The notes under the pieces were generated by a model. That model made no database searches. It was not told the origin of the DNA and saw nothing but the letters and a program-made list of their open reading frames with translations. Source: Dipteris shenzhenensis (taxonomy: Eukaryota; Polypodiophyta; Polypodiopsida; Gleicheniales). From it: DNA of 64,000 nucleotides. Every line of letters starts with the position of its first letter. The first letter of the stretch is position 1. Both the position numbers and the translations under genes were made by a program. The stretch is taken from assembly GCA_047967505.1 (NCBI GenBank), contig CM106541.1; one strand, given 5' to 3'. Positions 11,932 through 22,250 of this stretch are shown in pieces.

Positions 11932-12402
11932 GACCGTATCCATGGTAAGTGTTAAAGCATTGAGGTTTATTAAGATACCTATGGGTGTTCAAGTGTTTAA
12001 TATATGAACCTTTTCTAATTTGATATAAGATGCAATGCATGTAGTGCCACACCCGCATATGTTGCCTATGCTCTTTGTCGTGAGGAGATGAAGCATCGGC
12101 AATATGAGGTGGGATATTCAAGAGGGATCATTATGGATGCATGGAGTGGTGGTGATAGTAGCCCTCCACCATTACCTCATGAGGCCATGGAGGAGGAGGT
12201 GTTTGATGATATGGTGCGAGATTTATTTTCCCATCAGTCCTCAGGTAGGGATGATAGCATGGAGCAGGACGGATCTTTTTACTACAACATCGACACTAGT
12301 ATTTGAGGGGTGCACATTCTCTGTTCCACATGCCTCCCTTGAGTTACTAAACTTGCAGACCATTTATGGATGGAGCAATGCAAGTTTGAATGCATGACTC
12401 AA

Positions 12403-12495
12403 GTAAGCTTTAGTTTCTATTTTACAAACATGGTGAATTATGCTAATGGATCAAATATTGGAACACTTTTTCTCCTTTATGGTCTTTACATGCAG
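12403..12495 (+). other. Probable intron of the CACTA transposase
   Basis: The donor gtaagc and acceptor ttacatgcag are consensus. Removing these 93 bases brings the GWSNAS... exon and the LLLEMLPRENK... exon into the same frame, at the place where TNP2 proteins continue without a gap. Confidence 0.65.
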
Positions 12496-12654
12496 GCTAT
12501 TGTTAGAAATGCTTCCAAGGGAGAATAAATTACCTACCTCAAGAGATATGGCAAGGCAACATGTGACCTCTTTTGGAGGGTTGGATTACAAGCGCATCCA
12601 TGCATGCGTCAATGATTGCGTTCTGTTTCATGGACCACCGAGTGAAATCTCATG

Positions 12655-12726
12655 AGACCTTTATCGGATTTGAACCGATGACTTATGCCTTACCATGGTG
12701 GTACTCTACCACTGAGTTAAAAGGGC
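12655..12726 (-). pseudogene. trnT-GGU: Plastid-type tRNA-Thr(GGU) pseudogene
   Basis: The minus strand reads GCCCTTTTAACTCAGTGG ... and ends AATCCGATAAAGGTCT, with a D arm ACTC/GAGT, T arm ATCGG-TTCAAAT-CCGAT and anticodon loop ATGGTAA (GGT). It corresponds closely to the chloroplast trnT-GGU gene as I know it. The anticodon stem (CCACC versus GGCAT) has three mismatches and the acceptor stem one, so it is probably non-functional. It sits inside a CACTA transposase frame, replacing the zinc-binding segment expected there. This points to a short piece of plastid DNA captured into the nucleus. Confidence 0.75.
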
Positions 12727-12790
12727 TTACCGATGATGATATAAGGAGGCAAGAGAGTGCCCTACTTGTGCCAAGAAAAGATATAGACAT

Positions 12791-13600
12791 TAGGAAAAAA
12801 GGGAGCTCATTTTAGGGCCTTTTAGAAGAGAGAGAAAATAGGCTCTCAACCAATCAGGAGTGGGCCAACGTAACGTTGAAAATTCAACAAAAGAAGATGA
12901 AAATAAGAAAAAGAAATAGTACTATATGTTCGTAGAAGCATGTCACATTAATGAGGTGATTTGATTTGAATCTTTGAAAATTTTATTTTTTGTGCAGAAT
13001 TTGGTGATTCTGACACCGCAGATGCGTCCGGAACGGCCCAAAACCCCCAGAACAGCACTGGAAACGCTGGAATCGGACATTCGGAGGCCCGGAAACGGCC
13101 AAAAAAGCCAAAAAATGCGATTTGCAGCAAAATGCGATTTGGCACTTTTGAAATTTACAACATAGCACCAGGTCCTCCCCAAGGTAATCTATTTGTTAGT
13201 CATCTCTGTGGAAAGAACATAAAAATGAGTCTCTACAACTTGGTGGACAACAATTAGTTTTAAGTCCACATACCCTTTTGCTGCAAATCGCGTTTTTCGG
13301 CCTTTTTTGGCCGTTTTCGCGGGCCTCCGGATGTCCGATTCCAGCGTTTCCAGTGTCGTTCTTGGGGTTTTGGGCCATTCCGGACACGTCTGTGGTGTCA
13401 GAATCACCAAATTCTGCACAAAAAAGTGTTGCTCTTATATGAACATTGAATGTAAAGCATGTGAAAGAATATATTTATTCCTTTTCACACTGACATTTCT
13501 CATGCAAGTATCCATATTTTCTTGCTTTTGTAGAGAGAGAAAAGAGAAAATAGTGAATTTTTTACAGGGCCCCAAAATGAGCTCCCTTTTTTCCTAATGG
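12791..13600. mobile_element. Non-autonomous element with terminal and internal inverted repeats
   Basis: The ends are inverted repeats of about 30 bases: TAGGAAAAAAGGGAGCTC at the left and its complement at the right, followed by AATGG. The 7-bp word tagacat lies at 12784-12790 and at 13601-13607, a likely target duplication. Removing the element restores CACTA transposase coding on both sides. Inside are two large inverted arms of about 145 bases (about 12986-13131 and 13280-13424), each carrying tttggtgattctgacacc. The whole could fold into a long hairpin. No transposase is present, so it is a MITE or foldback element; the 7-9 bp duplication would fit Mutator-like or hAT-like mobilisation. 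Confidence 0.75.
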
Positions 13601-13791
13601 TAGACATCAAAACTTTAGATGTGCCTCGTAAGGTTTTGTGACATTTTCCCATAATCCCTCTCATCCAATATATGTTCAAGTGCAAATCCATTGCAGAGCT
13701 CATGTCACGGCATTCCTCCCATTGATCAACCAATGGTAAAAGGGGATCTCTCGTAAACACTTCTCCGTGGAAGCATATTGAAGACACATGG
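13601..13791 (+). pseudogene. CACTA transposase, continuation after the inserted element
   Basis: The plus-strand frame from about 13608 reads DVPRKVL, a stop, HFPIIPLIQYMFKCKSIAEL, then MSRHSSH, a stop, STNGK and finally SPWKHIEDTW. This matches the TNP2 region that normally reads VPRKVLRHFPLIPRLQ...S..DSPAWKHID. Two stop codons show decay. Coding ends exactly at the start of an LTR (13792), and the next expected residues are found in inverted orientation at 17088. The opposite-strand open frame at 13500-13787 is a shadow. Confidence 0.75.
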
Positions 13792-14778
13792 TGTTATGGA
13801 TAAATTTGTCTAAGGAAAAAGGCATAAATATGAGTGTGTCTTTGTATGTGTAGCAATAGTACAATAAAATATGGTGTGCATAGAGCCCAGGGTTGAGGTG
13901 GCATGGCATGACCATGTGCCACCCTTCCACGTAAGAGGAACCATAAGGTGTGTTGTACATAATCCATGGTAGTAATATTATAAAATGTAAGGTGGCATGG
14001 CTCCTCCATGTGCCACCGCTCCACCTAGGCTGCATTTAGTGAGATATGGCTCAAAGTCCATGGGAGAAGTAATATAAAATAGGTGGAGATGGATATTATA
14101 TTGGGTTATTCCCTCCATATAGGATAGGCCCATGTGGGGGAGGTATAGATAATCCAAGGATGCAAGTTAAATAATGGGGAAAGTAGGATGAGGTGGCAAG
14201 ATTCCTTGTGCCAACCCTCCACTTGTCCTCCTAGAGGTTTGAACATATTATAAATTTGGGAGAGACCAAGGGAGTATCATAGACTTGAGATATGGGGCTT
14301 GATTTTTGTGGAAAAATGAGGCAAAGGGTTGTCGCACACAATTGAGAGTGCATAACCGCCTAGCCCACATGGGAGACTTTTCCACACACACCATACATGT
14401 GGGAGGATGCATTTATTGGGAGAGAGCCCCTCTCTTGGCTATAAAAGGAGGGGGCTATTCCTTGATGAGACATGCTCATTCTTGTAAAGCCACCTAGCTA
14501 GTACTTTGATTTCCCCCTTCTCTTCCTTTCAAATAAAGCATGGTCCTCTTTCCTTAATGTCTCCATCTTTACATTCCTCCTCCCATCGTGTACATGCTTC
14601 TCTTCCCCCTCTCCCTTTTCCCTTGTGCCATAGTCTCCCTCTTCATTCCCTCCCCTTCCAATCCCATTTCCCCTCCCATGATAATGTTTTGCCCTCACGT
14701 TCTCCTTTCCTCTATGGCCCTTGAGCGTCGCCATACTTAGTGTCTAGCCTCTTGTCCTGATTTCTTTTTCGGCTAATA
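13792..14778 (+). mobile_element. Gypsy LTR, plus orientation (LTR copy 1)
   Basis: 987 bases, starting TGTTATGGATAAA and ending GGCTAATA, where the family consensus ends TAACA. It is similar along its whole length to the minus-strand LTRs at 17089-18074 and 28014-29012. A TATA box lies at 14440-14447. The open frames inside, such as 14498-14734 minus, are present in all three LTRs only because the LTRs are copies; I do not regard them as genes. It is preceded by ATGG (13788-13791), which also borders the LTR at 17089. Confidence 0.85.
14440..14447 (+). promoter_or_regulatory. TATA box of gypsy LTR copy 1
   Basis: The sequence gctataaaaggaggggg is a consensus TATA element about two thirds into the LTR, as expected at the end of U3. 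The copy in the 17.1-kb LTR is kept (17419-17426 on minus), whereas the 28-kb LTR has tataaaatg instead of tataaaagg. Confidence 0.6.
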
Positions 14779-14880
14779 GAATTGGTGTGGCCGCTGGGAT
14801 CGAAATCTCCATGGCTAGTGGTATAAAATCTATTACTCCTACGACTGGGTGTGGCACTGCGGCTCTTTCGTGCATAGCAT
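14779..14880 (+). mobile_element. Primer-binding site and leader stub of gypsy copy 1
   Basis: After the LTR end, TGGTGTGGCCGCTGGGATC (14783-14801) resembles the tRNA-Asp type primer-binding site used by several plant gypsy lineages (TGGCGCCGTTGCCGGGGA), with several differences. The following 80 bases match the leader next to the 28-kb LTR (on minus) up to about 14875. There the similarity breaks off, and the rest of the element is absent on this side. Confidence 0.6.
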
Positions 14881-15360
14881 TGAACATAGTACACTACACC
14901 AAGACAGAATCAATTGAATAAGCAATCTAAATTATTGAAAGCTCCTAACTTAGCATAACATTCTATATACCGACCTTTTGCATGTGTCCTCTAGCATACT
15001 CCCATTATTCCATTGTGATATCCATTCCCTCATCTCTCTCTGCTCTCTCCATTTTGTCAAGTCACCCAATGCACATGAATATCCTTTGGAAGTGCTCTTA
15101 GATTCTTAAGGTATGGCACACAAGATCCGTGGTGTGTACAAAAGAGGGTCCTTTCTCCTTGTCTTCTTGCCTTTGCAACCTTATGTCACCCATCTTTTCA
15201 TCACATCACTATTAAGCATGCAATAGAGGTTTAGATTATTAAGTAACTCCTTGTCCATTACTTTGCTTCATTCTTTCCCTTGAGGAACAATAGAGGTTAT
15301 GCTTAGGTCTTCATCATCTCTCCATAGTCATGGGAGAGAGCTTCCACATCAACAAGAAAC
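14881..15360. other. Breakpoint region, no recognised coding sequence
   Basis: This lies between the broken gypsy leader and the CACTA DUF4218-like segment. It probably contains decayed distal CACTA sequence on the minus strand, but I could not recognise a motif. Confidence 0.4.
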
Positions 15361-15624
15361 TCAATATACAATTGACTCTTGTACCAACCAACCCCCCTCA
15401 GCCATGCTACCTTCAAACCTTGCACTTTCCCTCACAAAACCCTTCAAGGTCTTCATGAAGTGGTCAAGGAAGAACAACCATTGTGCATATACAGTTGCAC
15501 ATATAGCAATCTCATCCACTAAATGCACTATGAGATGTAGTTGTCTTGTGAGAATAGAATGTGGAAAGGTCTCCTCCACTAAACAAACCACCTCCACTAA
15601 CATAACTTGAGCATCCTCAAGCAT
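15361..15624 (-). pseudogene. CACTA transposase, DUF4218-like segment
   Basis: The minus-strand frame contains RQLHLIVHLVDEIAICATV, QWLFFLDHFMKTLKGFVR and FEGSMAEGGWLVQESIVY. These match the block LVHHLVDEI...RWMYPFER.MK.LKGYVRN..RPEGSIAEGY.. of plant CACTA TNP2 proteins. It lies downstream, in the minus direction, of the central TNP2 segment at 16336-17088 and belongs to the same broken gene. Confidence 0.8.
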
Positions 15625-16335
15625 GGTGGGATCTATTTACTTTGAGCTCACATACCTAAAAAGAAAAAAGTGCATCATATTAGCAATATGAAAATCTTGC
15701 ATCACATATTGATATGCTTCATATTTTATATAGTGTGAAGTACCTCGCAAGCTCACCCATCTTGTAAATACAATCCCCTCACATCCTTCAATGCACTATT
15801 TGAAATGCTAGTAGGTAGTATGAACTGAACACATGGTTGGTTAGTTGCTTCTACACTAACGAGTTTGAAAGGAAAAAGAGATTATCCCAAGTCATACTTA
15901 CTTGGAGAATCTTGTGCTAATCATGAGATTTCAAGCCGTATAATTATTCTACACCTCTTTTCTTGCTCTTTGTGAAGGCCCCCTTCAAACACCTCATGCA
16001 TCTAGTGGGAATACAAATTGATAGCCCCCTTCACCCCCACCATCTCTAGCTTTGATAACTTCCATGGTGCATGGGGTAAAAAGACACACCCATTTGGCCT
16101 CTCTTCTGTCCAAGCTACACGCATCCTCCCTGTGGTGTGTAGATCCTTCCTTATGCTCAAGGAATCTCATGTCCCATTCAAATGCTCCAAAATGGTAGAT
16201 GCCACATTCTTGAATATATGCATGGGATCAAGTAGGTGATTGATCTTGAGGTGGGACCAATATGGTAGCCGATAAAAGATGGAGTATCTAAACAAAAGAT
16301 GGTGTTAGCATGAAATCTTTATTTCCATTCAATAT
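15625..16335. other. Intron or decayed part of the CACTA gene
   Basis: The spacing between two recognisable transposase segments on the minus strand suggests introns and decayed exons. The plus-strand frame at 16018-16239 shows no known motif and I regard it as a shadow. Confidence 0.35.
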
Positions 16336-17088
16336 AGCACACAATAGTTGCAAACCCTTACCGGGTCCTACCACGTGGAGGAGTCGTCTTTGAAAGGTCC
16401 AAAATTTTCATCCAATCTCCTGTAGTGAGTGACTGTGGGGGGAATTCATTCCAAGGGGTAACATATCTAGGATGATCAAGTGGGAGAAATCGATGGTGAT
16501 TCTCGTAGATGACCTTATTCAACATGCCTAGCCATGAAGCAATTAGCCACCATCTCATAAATGACCTTATTCAATGTGCCTAGGCATGAAGCAATTAGCA
16601 AAGGACCACAAACAGGACATGCATGGTAACCTGATGTAGTGAGACCTAAACAATAAATGCAATCACATAAGCAAGGTAGGTTTAGGGTGCCACATCGATT
16701 GTGTAATCATAATTAAAAGTTCAATGCTTACTTGAACACTCGCCATAGCCTAGAAAGTCATGCATCATCCACATCAAAACTGCCTTGCAGGCGAAGTCTC
16801 ATGGACAAGGGAGGCTTGTCATGCACCTTGATACCTCTCCAAAGTATCTCCATCTCATCAATCAAAGGATCTACATAAACATATGAATTTGTGACTTTAC
16901 GTTTCCCTAGAATTAGAAGGGATAACATAACATATCCTTTCTTAATCGCCATAAAGGATGGAAGATTATAATTCGCCAATATCACTGGCCATACAATGTA
17001 AGAGGTGCTTTCGAGACTAAATGGGTTCACACCATCAATACCCAATCCATGTCTCAAGTTCCTAAGTTCTTCCTTGAAGCTTGGCCAT
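16336..17088 (-). pseudogene. CACTA transposase, central part (inverted half)
   Basis: Read from 17088 downwards, the protein begins WPSFKEELRNLRHGLGIDG, then NPF, YIVWPVILANYNLPSF, KKGYVMLSLLILGK, DPLIDEMEILWRG and, after a frame change, MMHDFLGYGEC. An intron (16631-16731) follows, then GYHACPVCGPLL and YENHHRFLPLDHPR. This is the core Transposase_21 domain in the normal order. It is the direct continuation of the plus-strand half that ends KHIEDTW at 13791. Two copies of a 40-base word (gaccttattcaa..atgcctagccatgaagc type, 16510-16600) form a local duplication. Confidence 0.85.
16631..16731 (-). other. Intron of the CACTA transposase
   Basis: The minus-strand donor gtaagc follows GYGECSS, and the acceptor ends acatcag before GYHACPVCG. 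The plus-strand CACTA copy at 31.4-34 kb has a GT intron at the same codon (31815), which supports a conserved intron. Confidence 0.65.
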
Positions 17089-18074
17089 TATTAGCCAGAA
17101 AAGAAATCAGGACAAGAGCTAGACACTAAGCATGGCGACGCTCAAGGGCCATAGAGGAAAGGAGAATGTGAGGGCAAAACATTATCATGGGAGGGGAAAT
17201 GGGATTGGAAGGGGAGGGAATGAAGAGGGAGACTATGGCACAAGGGGAAAGGGAGAGGGGGAAGAGAAGCATGTACATGATGGGAGGAGGAATGTAAAGA
17301 TGGAGACATCAAGGGAAGAGGACCATGCTTTATTTGAAAGGAAGGGAAGGGGGAAATCAAAGTACTAGCTAGGTGGCTTTACAAGAATGATCATGTCTCA
17401 TCAAGGAATAGCCCCCTCCTTTTATAGCCAAGAGAGGGGCTCTCTCCCAATAAATTCATCCTCCCATATGTATGGTGTGTGTGGAAAAGTCTCCCAACTG
17501 GGCTAGGCGGTTACGCACTCTCAATTGTGTGCGACAACCCTTTGCCTCATTTTTCCACAAAAATCAAGCCCCACATCTCAAGTCTATGATACTCCCTTGG
17601 TCTCTCCCAATTTTATAATATGTTCAAACCTCTAGGAGGACAAGTGGAGGGTTAGCACGAGGAATCTTGCCACCTCATCCTACTTTCCCCATTATTTAAC
17701 TTGCATCCTCGGACTATCTATACCTCCCCCACATGGGCCTATCCTATATGGAGGGAATAGCCCAATATAATATCCATCTCCACCTATTTTATATTACTTC
17801 TCCCATGGACTTTGAGCCATATCTCACTAAATGCAGCCTAGGTGGAGGGGTGGCACATGGAGGAGCCATGCCACCTTACATTTTATAATATTACTACCAT
17901 GGATTATGTATAACACACCTTATGTGTCCTCTTACGTGGAAGGGTGGCACATGGTCATGCCCTACCACCTCAACCCTGGGCCCTATGCACACCATATTTT
18001 ATTATACTATTGCCACACATACAAACACACACTGATATTTATGCCTTTTTACTTAGAATAATTTATCCATAACA
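17089..18074 (-). mobile_element. Gypsy LTR, minus orientation (LTR copy 2, 3' LTR)
   Basis: 986 bases. On the minus strand it starts TGTTATGGAT (18074) and ends GGCTAATA (17089). It is the 3' LTR of the minus-strand gypsy interior that follows, because integrase ends immediately upstream of it. The flank at 17085-17088 (ccat) is the complement of the ATGG that precedes LTR copy 1. Confidence 0.85.
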
Positions 18075-18088
18075 ATTCCCCCCCGAGG
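18075..18088 (-). promoter_or_regulatory. Polypurine tract of the gypsy element
   Basis: On the minus strand, cGGGGGGGGAAT lies directly before the LTR start TGTTATGG. This is the expected position for the primer of second-strand synthesis. Confidence 0.65.
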
Positions 18089-19000
18089 TAGGGAATGCAC
18101 AGCATTTCCATGCCTGGGTCCATCATGCACAGAGAAGGGCTTGAGGTAATGCTTGTTGATCACCTTCTTGCCATATGGTTCATGTAGCTCCTGAACTTGT
18201 ACAGACCCATTGCTATGTTCCTTGATGACTTTGTATGGACCTGTCCACAATGGCAGAAACTTCTTATCCATTTGGTGGTCCAATCTATTATCAAAGCATA
18301 GCACAACATCCCCCTCAACAAAATGTCTTTCCCATCCCTTGTGAATCTTAGCATACAAGTGGGACTTTTGTCGATTCCTTTGGATCTCTGTTTGATGTAG
18401 GGCAAGGTGTCGGGTTTCATCTAGCTTCTCGAGTTGCACCAATCGGGCCTCTACATGTTCATCTTCTGTCATCCTCTATTCTTGTGCCAATCTCAAAGCT
18501 AGAATCTCTATCTCTAGTGGTAAAACGGCCTCAGTACCATATACCAACTCAAAAGGAGTGTGACCTATAGATGTTTTATGAGTGATGTTGTAAGCCCATA
18601 TGGCTTCTGTGACCTTCTGATCCCACTGGCTCCTGTTTCCTGTGGCCATTTTTCCCATGGTTTTACAAAGGAGGCCATTGGTCCGCTCTGTTTGACCCAT
18701 GGATGCTGGATAATAGATGCTAGAAGTGTGATGATCAATACCCATGCGATCCATGAGTAACTCCACTGCCTCATTTAAGAATGGACTCCCATGGTCAGAG
18801 ACAATTTCCATGGGTGTCCCAAACCTTGTGCATATACGTTTGAATATGAAATCTGAAACTGCCTTACCATTTGCAGCGGGGAGGGTGATAGCTTCAGCCC
18901 ACTTAGTGACATACTGAGTGGCTACTAAAAGATACTTCTTTTTGTGGGCGGTCATGGGCAAGGGCCCGACAAAATCTATTCCCCACTTCTAAAACGGGTG
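18077..19000 (-). pseudogene. Gypsy integrase core and C-terminal region
   Basis: The frames 18476-18961 and 18077-18472 encode the catalytic core and tail. The core has WGIDFVGPLP (first Asp), VSDHGSPF (second Asp) and GQTERTNG (Glu), so all three acidic residues are readable. The tail ends with the GPYKVIKE / INKHYLKPF pattern and no chromodomain, which places the element among non-chromovirus (Athila/Tat-like) gypsy lineages. A TAG stop just upstream of KWGIDF and a stop between core and tail break the protein. Integrase would insert the cDNA into the genome. Confidence 0.85.
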
Positions 19001-19780
19001 GATGGACATCACTGGGTGATGTTGCCTAGGACGCAAGTCCTTCCTACCAAAGAATTGGCATGGTTCACAGGTTTTGCAATACAAAGTGACATCCTTGAAC
19101 AAGGTCGGCCAATAGTATCCAGCATGTAAAATCTTCTTAGCTGTATAGTCACTGGCATAGTGGCCTCCACAAAATCCATCATGATAATGCTTCAATACCT
19201 TAGGCACTTCATCTGCATCAATGGCCCATCTTAGTACCCCATCCATGCCTTGATGGTACAACACCCCATCAAGGAGAGTGTAGCGCCTACTATCTCTGCG
19301 GGTCTTCTTTCTCTCATAGCTAGTACTTTCTGGAGGAAAGGAGAAAGCAGTCAGAAACCTATAGATACCGCCATACCATGGATCTCCCACTTCTATGGCT
19401 GCTACAAGGGTTACATCGAGGCACTTCTCTAAATCAATCAAAGCATTCTTCAAGTTGGAACAACCCCCTTTTACAATTTTGAAAGAAAATTCATATTCTT
19501 GTAAAACTGCCAACCATTTGGCCAACCGGCCCATGGGGTTTGGTGATTGAAGAACCTGCTTTGCAAGACCAGTGCTAGTGAGTATAATGAAGTACTTTCC
19601 AGCCACATAATGCCTAAATTTCTCAATGCAGAACACCAAAGACAAGGCATGCTTGTCAGCCTCTGAATAGCATCGCTCAGTGTCGAGCAATTGTCGAGAA
19701 GCAAATCGAGTGGGATACATGAACCGATCCTACCCTTGCTGGAGAAGAATACCTGCCAGAGTGTGCTCACCAAACCCAGG
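18989..19780 (-). pseudogene. Gypsy RNase H and integrase zinc-binding region
   Basis: The frame 18989-19720 holds RNase H residues (FASRQLLDTERCYSEADKHA, then IILTSTGLAKQVL) followed by a spacer and the integrase HHCC zinc finger (HDGFCGGHYA ... CKTCEPCQ). Upstream, QQG is followed by a TAG stop (19730-19732 on minus) where the copy at 22.97 kb has an open codon. No second RNase H lies between RNase H and integrase. Confidence 0.8.
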
Positions 19781-20760
19781 ATTGATATAGAAAGTCTTTG
19801 ACCAATCTAGATTGCATAGAATGGGTTCTAAAGCTAGAGCATTCTTAATTTGTGCAAACCCATGATCACAATCCTCATCCCAAGAGAAATCAACCCCATC
19901 TTTTTATAGCATAGTCATGGGTCATGTCAAAGTAGCATATTGATTAATGAAGTGGCGATAGTATCTTGCTAGATTGACAAATGAGCGTACGTGACATTTG
20001 GTTGTTGGCGAGGAAGCTTGAGGATGGCTTCTACCTTCTCAGGCTTGACACCCTCGGATGAGACAATATGTCCCAGTAACCTCCCTTGAGTGGCTCCAGT
20101 GGTGCATTTCTCCGGGTTGAGAGTGCCATTTGCATCATTGACCCTTTAGAAGGCCAACCTAACCTTCATGATGTGCTCCTTACGTGACGAGAATATACAA
20201 AATCATCTAAAAACACCTCCAAGAAATCCCCCAAATAAGGAGCAAACACCATCTGCATAAATCTTTAAAAGGTAGCAGGAGCATTGGTGAGGCCAAATGG
20301 CATTAATTTGAATGCAAATGTGCCCTAGGGTGTGGCAAATGTGGTTTTAAGCACATCTTTTTCGGCAATTTCTGATTTGAAAAAACCGAGAGTAACCATC
20401 ACAGAAGGTATACATCTCATGACCACTTACCTTCTCAAGAATGAGGTCTTGAAAGGGAAGACGATGATGGTCCCTCTTGGTGGCTGCATTGAGTTTCTTA
20501 TAGTCGATGTAGACCCACCACTTGTTTTTCTTTGGGGTGACTACCACTAGTGAAACCCATTCAATATTGTGAACCGGAATAATAAACCTAGCTTCTACAA
20601 GCTTCTACAACTCCGAGCGCAAAGCATTAGTCTGTAGGGGCCCTAATCTCCGATATTTCTAAGCCACAGGCTTCGCATCAGGCTTTAGCTCTATCTTGTA
20701 CTCTATGGCAGTCACATGGTGAACGTGGTGGTAGCTAGTTGCAAAGAGGTTAGGGAAATC
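19781..20760 (-). pseudogene. Gypsy reverse transcriptase (unit A)
   Basis: Readable blocks are WVYIDYKKLNAATKRDHHRL, DLILEKVSGHEMYTFCDGY and the catalytic box VFLDDF (Asp codons at 20202-20207). Thumb and connection segments follow. Several frameshifts and stops are present (for example CRKRCA instead of IAEEDVL near 20350), so it is not functional. Confidence 0.8.
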
Positions 20761-20826
20761 TTTGAACATTTCTAGGATTTCTTCTTTCTCAATTGGAGTG
20801 AGGTCTGGGGAAAGCATAGATTCAAG

Positions 20827-21519
20827 CTATTGAGAACTAGCTGTTACCTTTTCTATAGGTGGTGGGGTCGGAGACACCCCCATCATGTAAACTTCCTCCT
20901 CTGAGAATTCCTCCCACCCGTCTGATTCTTCCATTGATTCAGACACCGAGGATGAGAGAGTATCACTATCTTGCTCCTCTTCTTCTTCTGGTTCCATGGC
21001 ACTGGGCTGCACTGGGATCTTCTCCTTAGAAGCACCAAAAGACATGTGTCCTGTCTTCCAATAGTTGACTGCATCACTCTTTCTCAACCATGGTCTCTTG
21101 AGTATGGCTAGGTAACTCCTGCCTGTATCTTCAATGTCCACTACATAGAAATTGACAGTGGTGGTCAACCCATTGACAGTGATGGGCAAATCCTCAATGA
21201 CTCCCAGGGTGGCGAGTCATCAACCATCTGCTACCTTGATTCGAGTGGAGGAATGCCTTGTGCATTTCCAATTCAATTTCTTCATGATTCAGGGCACCAT
21301 AATATTACATGCAGCTCCCCCATCAACACACACATTTTGGACACGGCAATTATCTATGATGACATCTATTGTATGTGGGTGCCGATCAATTTCTTCAGAG
21401 ATAGAAGATACCTCTCGTACCTTTCCCTTTTTCTTGCTCTTCCTTGTTGAGAGACCTTGCTGTAGCTCACGTCTCACCTCAGGGCTTAATGCTATTAGTT
21501 GAGGGAGCGTGATGCTCAA
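20827..21519 (-). pseudogene. Gypsy retropepsin-type protease (unit A)
   Basis: The active-site loop reads CVDGGAACNIM (about 21310-21345). The C-terminal strand block PITVNGLTTTVNFYVVDIED is followed by SYLAILKRPWLRKSDA (normally ILGRPWL). A frame change separates the two parts. An acidic, serine-rich linker (EPEEEEEQDSDTLSSS) then leads into reverse transcriptase. Confidence 0.75.
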
Positions 21520-21650
21520 AGACCGATGAGCAAGGTCCTAAACGACCGAATAGTCCTCTTGCCCTGAGCCGATGGGAAAATCTGAGGGTGACCACTTACT
21601 CCTGCGAGATCTTTTAGTCTTCTCTATTGGTGGGTCTACCATCTTAGCAT

Positions 21651-22250
21651 CTAAGGGCTTTGAGAAGGACACCTTCTTCCTAGGGCGGTCCGGGGTCCAC
21701 GGTTTGGAGAGGGGTCCGAGGTGGTACGACTTCTTTTCCCAAGGTCAAGGATCTCTACATCAGAATCTTGAGTGCCAGATTCACTTAGAAGATTCATTCT
21801 TGGAATATTGGGGCATTTCGTGTGATAATGACCCTTCTGGTGGCACTCATAGCATACAACATTAGCACGGTCTCTTGGAGGGTGGTTGGCTTGATTTCTG
21901 ATGCCCATCATCTCAAGCCAAAGATCATTCAGGGCCTTGGCTAGGTCATTGACTTCGGGCTCCTTAGCAGGAGGGGCCTCTTTAGCTGGAAAGGCCAAGG
22001 GAGTAGAAAGGAGGGGGGCTCGTGGGCAAGGCTGGGGAAATCTTCGAGGCAGAGGTTGAGGATATACTCCTTGTTGAGGGTAAGCATCTAAGGGAGGACC
22101 ATACATTTGAGGTGGAGGCAGTGGATACATCACTGATGAGGGGTGGGGGTATGCCCCTGAGTTAGACCCCCCAGGTTGTTGCAATAATTGAGGGGTTGCG
22201 GAGGGACAATCATCTTCTTTGAAGCGGGGTCAGACTGAACTTTATCAAAC
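21651..22250 (-). pseudogene. Gypsy Gag C-terminus with zinc knuckle (unit A)
   Basis: A proline/tyrosine/glutamine-rich stretch (SSVMYPLPPPQMYGPPLDAY) is followed by a CCHC knuckle, CYECHQKGHYHTKC, spaced C-x2-C-x4-H-x4-C. The knuckle packages RNA. The region then reads SESGTQDSDVEILDL toward the protease. Confidence 0.8.

Larger units (their letters stand above)
12088..12787 (+). pseudogene. CACTA (En/Spm) TNP2-type transposase, N-terminal part
   Basis: TNP2-type proteins cut and paste CACTA elements. Segments seen are an acidic stretch ending DDMVRDLFSHQSS (frame from 12088) and, after a +1 shift, GCTFSVPHASLELL and GWSNASLNA (12306-12396). After a probable intron come LLLEMLPRENKLPTS and YKRIHACVNDCVLFHG (12496-12640), a hallmark of the Transposase_21 N-terminal region. 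A plastid tRNA-like patch (12655-12726) interrupts the frame, and the 12791-13600 element interrupts it again. The intron is 12403-12495 (gtaagc ... tgcag); splicing it joins K and LLLEML in frame. There is one in-frame stop before the intron. The coding part continues at 13601. Confidence 0.8.

Noticed and set aside
12943-13419. Overlapping frames on both strands with similar peptides (ALETLESDIRRP, TTLETLESDIRRP)
   Set aside because: The similarity comes from the inverted arms of the element at 12791-13600, not from related genes.
15299-15610. Plus-strand frame of 103 codons as a gene
   Set aside because: It is the shadow of the CACTA DUF4218-like segment on the minus strand.
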